From Eubacteriales bacterium (GTDB lineage: Bacteria; Bacillota_A; Clostridia; Lachnospirales; Lachnospiraceae), in contig JAUNAE010000089.1 in assembly GCA_030527765.1 (NCBI GenBank), positions 1-8,038 of the forward strand: 8,038 nt of DNA. The letters are read 5' to 3'. Each line of letters begins with the position of its first letter. The stretch's first letter is position 1. This document shows, piece by piece, positions 1 through 5,404 of this stretch. A model generated the notes under the pieces. That model worked only from the letters and a program-made list of their open reading frames with translations. It searched no databases and was not told where the DNA came from. Made by a program: the position numbers and the translations under genes.

Positions 1-1988
1 ATATGCAAATTCGCAGAAACATTTTCCCAGGTCGCTTTCTGACGTTTGTGCACAGCCAGAGCATCTTCTACCAGAGCATGGGCTTTCACTGTGTTATAAG
101 CAATTTCCTGTTCTTCTTCGGAGGATTCTGATCCGATGGCATTTCCGGGATATATATGCATGATATTCCCCGGAAAATGATAGGACCATTTTCCCCCTTT
201 TCCTTCGTCGTAATAGATTACTTTTTCCAGAAAAGAGTCCGGAAGCAGCTCTGTCAGAGGAACGTCTGCTTCTGTCCAAAGGGTGGGATTATCTGTAATT
301 TCACGGATGGTTCCCTTTGGATATGGTGCGATCCTGTCTGCGATCTCTTCCCATCTCTCCCATCGTTCCGGATACAGTCCAAGATCTTTGGAAATCTTCG
401 GCATAAAACGGAAGAATGTCCGGAGATATCCAAGAGTATTCACCGGATCCCATGGAAGTCCATGTTCTCTCACATCTGCCACAATTCGTTCATGCATTCC
501 ATCTCCCACAACGTGGTATCCATCTTCCTTCAGAACAAGATCCTGTTCCCAGAAGTCCGCCACACCGAGAAGAAATGGATAAATTTTTCTTCCATATTCC
601 GGATCCAGCGTCAATTCGTACCGCATAATCATATTTAAAGCCCCGTGCACTGCAGGAGATTTCATATACAGAAGCAGCGCTTCACTAACCATTCCAGCAG
701 GCCCCAGCCCCAGAGGATACAACAGTCCGTCATGTCCCAGAAGCCTTCGGGACATTTCTCTTGCAATGTCCATCATATCCAGATACGGCGAATCGTGGGG
801 ATCTGACTGCTCAAAATGTCCCGATACAAGAAGGCCAAGATACGGGGACTGATGATTGTAATTGATTTTGTAATTGCCATTCCATGCCTGGCGGTCAAAG
901 GTACTGATTCCAAGAATATTCGGGGGATATGAAGGATCCCTTGAAAGACTTCCCATCATATACTGGCAGAGATAATACCACTTTTCCAGAAGTTTATCCT
1001 GAATGGAAATTCCGGAAATACCCCAGTAGGACTTCCACCAGGCTTTGTGCTCTTTCAGAAGCTGCAGCGCATCTTCTTTTGTAAACCACCGTGTTCTGGA
1101 GCAGGCATACTCATAAGGTCTGGAAACCTTCGCCCAGGATCTGACGGAAAGTACAAAGGTATAAGCAATTCCCGGCAGCAGTGTCATGGAAAGGGAAGAA
1201 TCATATCCAAGAGCCTTGCATCCGGGGTTCCATTCTGTACCGTCGGAACGGGTAAGAAATCTCCCGGAAAACCCTACTTTTGTGGGAACATCCACATGGT
1301 CTGAGAACTCCCGGTAGCCGCTTACAATGCCTTCCCGGATTTTCTTCACCTGGAGTGGTTTTCCTCCGGTCATGCCGACAAACATTCCATTTCTGGAAGT
1401 TTCCCCTTCTCCTGTTCCTTCAAAATCCACTCCGACATCGCATCCCATTCCCAATTCGTCAGGAAAACGCACATCCCAGGAAATGGAAATTTCCCGATCC
1501 GACTTCATTGTAAGAAGAAGTTCATTCTCTACAGCACAGACTACTCCCCGGATCTCAAATCTCTCCTGATTTTCCCAGGTATACACGGCTCTCGTCTCAC
1601 CTTCACCGTAGTTCTGTTCCACCAGATAAGCCGTGTTTCGCAGGGAAGGAATGTCAAACACCAGTCTGCCCACAGGCTTCGGACTGCCCAGAGACATAGG
1701 CGGATCTGCCTTTGCCACACTGTTATCATGAAAAAATTCCCAGTTCGCAGCACTTTCCATCTGCCAGAAATCATTGGTTGTAAACCAGAACTGGGGATAC
1801 TCTCTCGGACCGGCAAATGCACAAAGCAAATCTCCGTTTCCGAGAATTGGAGCATCAATTTTTGTCCCGGCATCCTGCCAGATTCTCCATCTGCCTCCCC
1901 CGGAGACATCCACATCTCCCGCCGGAACTGCTACAGGGGGGTTCCGAAAAACTCCCCTGTGATTATAAACGCTATTCTTTTTGTTCAT
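1..1988 (-). CDS. GH95-like six-hairpin glycosidase, C-terminus cut by window edge
   Basis: The frame is open without a stop from 1988 to the window edge (662 complete codons). It has no signal peptide or membrane segment, so the enzyme is probably cytoplasmic. The N-terminal half (about residues 1-300) looks like the beta-sandwich of GH95-type enzymes, with APILGNGDLL at 46-55 and FTTNDFW at 69-75. The second half looks like an (alpha/alpha)6 barrel: PPNILG 355-360, WNGNY 369-373, and N376-x-N378-x-Q380, which resembles the Asn pair that positions the catalytic water in GH95 fucosidases. E500 (in GDGMHE) is placed where the general acid is expected. The catalytic Asp would lie beyond the window. 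GH95 members cleave alpha-1,2-L-fucosyl or alpha-L-galactosyl linkages; the exact substrate here is uncertain. AAAGGA (2002-1997) lies 8 bases before the chosen ATG at 1988. An in-frame ATG at 1994 overlaps the upstream stop but sits only 2 bases from that site. It is the last visible gene of the transporter operon. Confidence 0.8.
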   Translation of the reverse strand, partial: MNKKNSVYNHRGVFRNPPVAVPAGDVDVSGGGRWRIWQDAGTKIDAPILGNGDLLCAFAGPREYPQFWFTTNDFWQMESAANWEFFHDNSVAKADPPMSLGSPKPVGRLVFDIPSLRNTAYLVEQNYGEGETRAVYTWENQERFEIRGVVCAVENELLLTMKSDREISISWDVRFPDELGMGCDVGVDFEGTGEGETSRNGMFVGMTGGKPLQVKKIREGIVSGYREFSDHVDVPTKVGFSGRFLTRSDGTEWNPGCKALGYDSSLSMTLLPGIAYTFVLSVRSWAKVSRPYEYACSRTRWFTKEDALQLLKEHKAWWKSYWGISGISIQDKLLEKWYYLCQYMMGSLSRDPSYPPNILGISTFDRQAWNGNYKINYNHQSPYLGLLVSGHFEQSDPHDSPYLDMMDIAREMSRRLLGHDGLLYPLGLGPAGMVSEALLLYMKSPAVHGALNMIMRYELTLDPEYGRKIYPFLLGVADFWEQDLVLKEDGYHVVGDGMHERIVADVREHGLPWDPVNTLGYLRTFFRFMPKISKDLGLYPERWERWEEIADRIAPYPKGTIREITDNPTLWTEADVPLTELLPDSFLEKVIYYDEGKGGKWSYHFPGNIMHIYPGNAIGSESSEEEQEIAYNTVKAHALVEDALAVHKRQKATWENVSANLH

Positions 1989-1993
1989 GCTCA

Positions 1994-2815
1994 TTATCCT
2001 TTGACTGCTCCGGAATTTGTTCCTTCTACCAGATATTTCTGTCCTATGAAATACACAATAATAACCGGAATAATGGTGAGGATAATATCTGCGAAAATAT
2101 AATTCCAGTAGCTCTTATTTTTTCCGAAAAACTGATATACAGACATGGTCATCGGGAACAGTTTGCTCTTGCTTGACAGATACAGAGGTGTCAAAAAGTC
2201 ATTCCAAACGCCCATAAACTGCAGAATGAAACAGGTTACAATGGTAGGTTTCGGCATAGGAAGAATAACCTTGAAAAACAGCTTCAGAGGAGATGCCCCG
2301 TCAATGACTGCTGCTTCATCCATTTCCTTTGGAACCGATTCGATGAAACTGTAGATCGTAAAGACACAGAACGGAATCATGGCACTTGTGAATACAAGGA
2401 CAATACCAAGTCTTGTATTTGTCAGATGCATGGTCTGGAATACCTTTACCAGTGTAACGTAGTTCACCGGGAAGAACAGACCGCAGATGACGAAATAATA
2501 CAGAAAACGATTGAGTCTTGTCCGATTACGGCTAAGAACAAAGGATGCCATGGCACAGAGTGTCACGCCCGCTACCGTAGCAACCAAGGCGTAAATGAGA
2601 CTGTTTAAAAGTCCATGGAAAAGATCTGCCTTTTTAATAACCTCCGCATAATTGGAAAAAAGCCACTCCTTCGGAAGGGAAAGACTCATTCTTGCAGATT
2701 CTGATTTTCCTTTGAAGGAATTGACAAATACCATATAAAACGGCAGAAGTACCAGCAGAGAAAGGAAAAGACTTACCATATGTTTCAATATGTTCTGAAA
2801 TGTTTTTTTCTTCAT
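1994..2815 (-). CDS. Carbohydrate ABC transporter permease, MalG/CUT1 type
   Basis: This is one of two membrane subunits of a CUT1-family sugar importer. The 273-residue length is usual for MalG-type permeases. Hydrophobic segments are visible near residues 12-32, 71-95, 104-122, 136-158, 190-205 and 240-260. The cytoplasmic EAA loop that docks the ATPase is clear: EAA at 167-169, G173, and ILP at 184-186. The C-terminus ends in the family-typical pattern GQKYLVEG...GAVKG. The ATG at 2815 is one base after the stop of the MalF-type permease, and a strong AAAGGAGG (2832-2825) sits 9 bases upstream inside that gene, which suggests translational coupling. Its TAA shares one base with an alternative start of the glycosidase gene. 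Substrate specificity cannot be read from this subunit. Confidence 0.95.
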   Translation of the reverse strand: MKKKTFQNILKHMVSLFLSLLVLLPFYMVFVNSFKGKSESARMSLSLPKEWLFSNYAEVIKKADLFHGLLNSLIYALVATVAGVTLCAMASFVLSRNRTRLNRFLYYFVICGLFFPVNYVTLVKVFQTMHLTNTRLGIVLVFTSAMIPFCVFTIYSFIESVPKEMDEAAVIDGASPLKLFFKVILPMPKPTIVTCFILQFMGVWNDFLTPLYLSSKSKLFPMTMSVYQFFGKNKSYWNYIFADIILTIIPVIIVYFIGQKYLVEGTNSGAVKG

Positions 2816-2816
2816 A

Positions 2817-3695
2817 TCAGTCTGCCTCCTTTCTGCTCATTACTTTTACAATACAGATACCGACCACTGCGGTTGCCAGAAGAAGAATGGAACTGAGTGC
2901 GGTTGACAATCCGTAATTCCCGGTTCCATATAACTGGAAGGTGTATGTTGTGATAACTTCCGTTGCATGTCCCGGACCACCGTTGGTAAGAACATAAATG
3001 ATATCGAATACTTTCAGTCCATAAGTGACACCAAATACAAGATTGATCATGATGGCACCCCGCATCATAGGCAGTGTCACATAGCGTACTTTCTGCCAGA
3101 AGCTCGCACCGTCAATATCTGCTGCCTCATAGAAGGAGCTGTCTATGGCATTCAGACCCGCAAGAAAAATGGTCATAACATAACCGATACCTCTCCAGCC
3201 GTCAACGCTGTATATAGATTTCCACACGACGCCAAGATCAGAAAGCCATTTCTGCTTCAGTATTCCGAGACCCAGCCAGTCCAGTGAGACATTCAAAAGT
3301 CCTGTCTTATAGTTAAAAATAGAGCGGAATAAAAGTCCGATGATCACAAAAGGAAGAACAGAAGGCAGATACATCACAGTTCGATAGAAGCCTTTTCCTT
3401 TCAGCTTGCCATGCAGCATAATGGCGAGAAAAAATGCCGGTACAATCTTTACGATATTGGAAATTACTGTAAACTTAACTGTATTCCAGATACCTGCCGC
3501 ATAATTTTTGTTTGATGTAAAGATTTCTACATAATTTCGCAATCCTACAAAATGAAGTCCATTCTTTACCGTATTTCTTCCCCAGTCCGTAAAGGAATAA
3601 TACACTCCGAGAACACTGGGCATCAGGAAAAATACAATGTAAAGAACCAGTGGAAGTATTACGAACCACTGTGGGTATACTTTCTTCTTGTTCAA
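2817..3695 (-). CDS. Carbohydrate ABC transporter permease, MalF/CUT1 type
   Basis: This is the partner membrane subunit of the sugar importer, 292 residues, resembling the UgpA/LplB/MsmF type. The first membrane segment is near residues 10-34, followed by the hallmark YYSFTDW (32-38) and VGLRNYVEIF (50-59). The EAA loop reads EAA 190-192, G196 and LP 208-209. Near the C-terminus LTNGGPGHAT (236-245) is typical of MalF-type permeases. The start is a TTG at 3695, not an ATG: GGAGGG (3708-3703) lies 7 bases upstream of it, whereas the ATG at 3702 abuts that site and is in another frame. The next in-frame ATG (residue 25) would remove most of the first membrane helix. The gene follows the binding-protein gene after a 76-base gap holding a hairpin terminator, so it is probably transcribed by read-through. 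Confidence 0.95.
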   Translation of the reverse strand: MNKKKVYPQWFVILPLVLYIVFFLMPSVLGVYYSFTDWGRNTVKNGLHFVGLRNYVEIFTSNKNYAAGIWNTVKFTVISNIVKIVPAFFLAIMLHGKLKGKGFYRTVMYLPSVLPFVIIGLLFRSIFNYKTGLLNVSLDWLGLGILKQKWLSDLGVVWKSIYSVDGWRGIGYVMTIFLAGLNAIDSSFYEAADIDGASFWQKVRYVTLPMMRGAIMINLVFGVTYGLKVFDIIYVLTNGGPGHATEVITTYTFQLYGTGNYGLSTALSSILLLATAVVGICIVKVMSRKEAD

Positions 3696-3702
3696 TGTTC
3701 AT

Positions 3703-3708
3703 CCCTCC
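3703..3708 (-). promoter_or_regulatory. Ribosome binding site that decides a TTG start
   Basis: GGAGGG on the minus strand lies 7 bases from the TTG that opens the MalF-type permease. The ATG directly abutting the site (3702-3700) has zero spacing and opens a different frame that does not encode a permease. Spacing and the conserved N-terminus both favour TTG. Confidence 0.8.
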
Positions 3709-3711
3709 GCT

Positions 3712-3757
3712 AAAAAAACGGACGGAGCATAGAGCCCCCACGCTTTATGCTCCATCC
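3712..3757 (-). terminator. Intrinsic terminator/attenuator between binding protein and permease genes
   Basis: On the minus strand the arms GGATGGAGCATA (3757-3746) and TATGCTCCGTCC (3731-3720) form a 12-bp stem with one G-U wobble. The 14-base loop may close further by AGC/GCT pairing. One base after the stem come seven T residues (3718-3712). The hairpin starts 14 bases after the binding-protein stop codon and ends before the ribosome binding site of the permease. Partial termination here would give more binding protein than permease, a common arrangement in sugar ABC operons, and the hairpin may also protect the upstream mRNA from 3' decay. The partial nature of the termination is inference, because no other permease promoter is apparent. 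Confidence 0.85.
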
Positions 3758-3771
3758 TATATAAGTACTGC

Positions 3772-5109
3772 TTACTTCCAGTTTTCATCTCCAACTGCTT
3801 CTGCACTTGCTGCGCGGTTTGTATCCATGTTTGCAAGTACATCATTTGCCTCGATTTCGCCCTGGCAGAAGGAAACCATATCCTGACCAAACTGCATCCA
3901 GTAATCGTTTGTATATTTGGTGCCTGTCTGAAGAACGCTGACTGCCATCTTATCCGCATCGATGGTTGCCATAAACTCTTCTTCCTCCGGAAGCCATTTC
4001 TGATTGATCTCAACATTTACGTCCAGGTTTGTATAGTTTGGAGAGTTGTCAAGAATCTCCTGAAGGCTCTCAGGTGTGCATACGAACTGGAAGAATGCTT
4101 TTACAAGATCCTCATGCTCGGTTCCCTTGTAACCAAACATTGTCGGGCCGGCCGGGTTGGTTGGATACCAGGAGTTGTCTCCAAGTGGAATGAGGAACAG
4201 ACCAAACTCATCCTCTGTCTCGGTCTCAGATTTGATCTGATCAATGTAGCTGGAGTTTGCCATTGCCATTGCGATGGTACGGTCAGCGAACTCGTTGCTC
4301 ATATTGGTAGAATCGGTACCGATCCAGTCTTCTCCGAGATATCCAAGATCAGAGAGCTCTTTGTACTGATTCAGAACTTCGATCATTTTCTCATTGTCAG
4401 CGAAGGTTGCTTCGTTGTTGTTCAGTGCATCGTAGAGACCAGGTGCTGCTTCTTCATAAACACCACCGATCTGGAAGAAGGAAAGCTGATGCTGCCAGCC
4501 GTCTGCTCCCGGAACAAACCATGGAGTGATACCCTCAGCTGCGATCTTCTCGCAAACAGCTTTGAACTCTTCATAGGTAGTCGGAAGTTCTGTAATTCCC
4601 AGTTCCTCAAAGAGGGTCTTGTTGTAAACCATGACATATTCCGGAGAATTGTGCCAGATCTGCAGACCATACAACTTATCGTTGGAAATACAGGATGCCT
4701 GACGAGCTTCCGGAATTACATCCTGCCACTCAGCACCGGAGAAATCGATGCAGTAGTTCTCAGGATCTACGATTACAGAATCAATGGCAAATGGATTACT
4801 CTGAATCCAGAAGATATCCGGGCAGTTGCCGTTGCTTAAGTCACTCTGAAGAATGTCGGAGTACTGATCTGCCGGGATTGTCTGAAGATCTACGGTTATT
4901 CCGTACGTATCTTCAAATCTCTCGATGGTAGCATCATAACGATTGTCCATCCATCCTGCGGATACGAGAATACTGAGTTCCTGATCTTTGAACTGATCCT
5001 CATTCTCAACTGCCTCGATTACAACATTGTCTGCCGCAAAAACACCTGTTGTCATCATCGCTGCACCCATTACTGTACAAAGAATTGCACTGACTAATTT
5101 CTTTTTCAT
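3772..5109 (-). CDS. Extracellular sugar-binding protein, ABC transporter family 1
   Basis: This 445-residue protein is the substrate-capture subunit of the importer. Residues 1-25 form a signal peptide: MKKK, a hydrophobic core, and a type I peptidase site V-F-A/A at 23-26. The mature part fits SBP family 1: an early strand LSILVSAG, the NGNCPDIFW stretch (93-101), and the hallmark YNK (162-164) followed by LPTTYEEF (175-182). Tryptophans at 53, 152 and 205 could stack against sugar rings. There is no lipobox; the only cysteine near the N-terminus (C11) lies inside the hydrophobic core after A-I-L, unlike most Gram-positive binding proteins. The frame extends upstream to 5337, but AAGGAGG (5123-5117) is 7 bases before the ATG at 5109 and the signal peptide begins there, so the longer start is rejected. 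It is first in the operon and divergent from the sensor kinase. The ligand is unknown; an oligosaccharide is likely from the adjacent glycosidase. Confidence 0.93.
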   Translation of the reverse strand: MKKKLVSAILCTVMGAAMMTTGVFAADNVVIEAVENEDQFKDQELSILVSAGWMDNRYDATIERFEDTYGITVDLQTIPADQYSDILQSDLSNGNCPDIFWIQSNPFAIDSVIVDPENYCIDFSGAEWQDVIPEARQASCISNDKLYGLQIWHNSPEYVMVYNKTLFEELGITELPTTYEEFKAVCEKIAAEGITPWFVPGADGWQHQLSFFQIGGVYEEAAPGLYDALNNNEATFADNEKMIEVLNQYKELSDLGYLGEDWIGTDSTNMSNEFADRTIAMAMANSSYIDQIKSETETEDEFGLFLIPLGDNSWYPTNPAGPTMFGYKGTEHEDLVKAFFQFVCTPESLQEILDNSPNYTNLDVNVEINQKWLPEEEEFMATIDADKMAVSVLQTGTKYTNDYWMQFGQDMVSFCQGEIEANDVLANMDTNRAASAEAVGDENWK

Positions 5110-5121
5110 TTGTTTTCCTCC

Positions 5122-5157
5122 TTTTTTGCACTCGTTTTTGCGGATCCTGCAAAAAAA
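5122..5157 (-). promoter_or_regulatory. Leader hairpin next to the binding-protein ribosome binding site
   Basis: In the minus-strand transcript TTTTTGC (5155-5149) pairs perfectly with GCAAAAA (5141-5135) around a 7-base loop. A second GCAAAAAA (5129-5122) directly precedes GGAGG and can pair with the same U-rich arm over 8 bp. The two pairings exclude each other, and the second would bring structure against the ribosome binding site. The stems are A-U rich and weak, so function is speculative. Confidence 0.3.
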
Positions 5158-5223
5158 CACCCCCAATAGCATCTTTACAGCGATCCGACGAAATCCGTAT
5201 CTCTTTTGTAACTCTAATTTATC

Positions 5224-5274
5224 AGACTTTTCCTGATTCATCCATAGACTTTCTTGCACATTTATTTGTACTTT
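5224..5274 (-). promoter_or_regulatory. Three direct repeats at 22-bp spacing, candidate response-regulator operator
   Basis: Minus-strand heptamers AAAGTAC (5274-5268), AAAGTCT (5252-5246) and AAAGTCT (5230-5224) begin exactly 22 bases apart, about two helical turns, so they lie on nearly the same face of the DNA. AraC-family regulators commonly bind direct repeats spaced about 21 bp upstream of, or overlapping, the -35 of the genes they activate. The array lies 115-165 bases before the binding-protein start, and the divergent operon encodes an AraC-type regulator. The repeats are seen; the binding is inferred. Confidence 0.5.
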
Positions 5275-5291
5275 TTGTTCATAAAAGCACT

Positions 5292-5306
5292 CTGAAATCG
5301 ATATCT
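5292..5306 (+). promoter_or_regulatory. cre-like site (possible CcpA binding)
   Basis: CTGAAATCGATATCT matches the catabolite-response pattern WTGNAANCGNWNNCW at all positions except the first. It sits between the direct-repeat array and the kinase -35 hexamer. Carbon catabolite control of a sugar operon is plausible, but a degenerate motif of this kind can occur by chance in AT-rich DNA. Confidence 0.3.
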
Positions 5307-5319
5307 TTCCGTCACATTG

Positions 5320-5348
5320 TTGAAGCAAAACTATCATTATGATATATT
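5320..5348 (+). promoter_or_regulatory. Sigma-A-like promoter for the two-component operon
   Basis: TTGAAG (5320-5325) and TATATT (5343-5348) are separated by 17 bases and match the -35 and -10 consensus at 4 of 6 and 5 of 6 positions. Transcription would begin near 5355, leaving a leader of about 50 bases before the kinase start. Confidence 0.55.
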
Positions 5349-5357
5349 GTTACTATG

Positions 5358-5367
5358 AAAGTACAAA
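5358..5367 (+). promoter_or_regulatory. Inverted copy of the operator repeat in the kinase leader
   Basis: AAAGTACAAA is the exact reverse complement of 5265-5274, the distal member of the direct-repeat array. It lies just downstream of the predicted kinase transcription start, where a bound regulator could dampen its own operon. The 10-base identity is seen; the role is inferred. Confidence 0.35.
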
Positions 5368-5404
5368 ATAGTTAACACCCTTTGTTTCAATGAAAGAAGG
5401 TTTT

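Larger units (their letters stand above)
5110..5404. promoter_or_regulatory. Divergent control region between transporter and two-component operons
   Basis: This 295-base AT-rich gap separates the binding-protein and kinase starts and holds no gene. From the transporter side it contains an A/T-rich leader hairpin, three direct repeats 22 bp apart, a cre-like sequence, a sigma-A-like promoter pointing to the kinase, and an inverted copy of the repeat in the kinase leader. Each is listed separately. No strong sigma-A promoter for the binding-protein gene is evident, as expected if that operon needs an activator. The best weak guess is TGA-TAAATT at 5223-5215 (extended -10) with a poor -35. Confidence 0.7.

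Noticed and set aside
156..638. A 160-codon open frame on the plus strand
   Set aside because: It is antisense to the glycosidase frame, which carries recognisable GH95-like motifs; the antisense product is cysteine- and histidine-rich without a motif.
1541..1915. A 124-codon minus-strand frame that could suggest a frameshifted glycosidase
   Set aside because: The glycosidase frame itself runs unbroken from 1988 to the window edge, so there is no frameshift; this is an overlapping out-of-frame reading.
3475..3741. An 88-codon minus-strand frame using the ATG at 3702 region
   Set aside because: It overlaps the MalF-type permease out of frame and spans the terminator hairpin; its product has no recognisable features.
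4114..4839. A 241-codon open frame on the plus strand
   Set aside because: It lies wholly antisense to the well-supported binding-protein gene, has no ribosome binding site or recognisable domain, and reads as a shadow frame.
5110..5337. An N-terminal extension of 76 residues on the binding protein
   Set aside because: It would bury the signal peptide inside the protein, cover the promoter region, and ignore the strong ribosome binding site before 5109.
5110..5404. A riboswitch, small RNA gene or CRISPR-like array in the intergenic gap
   Set aside because: The repeats are 7-mers spaced 22 bp apart, far too short for CRISPR, and no known riboswitch core is recognisable; operator sites fit better.
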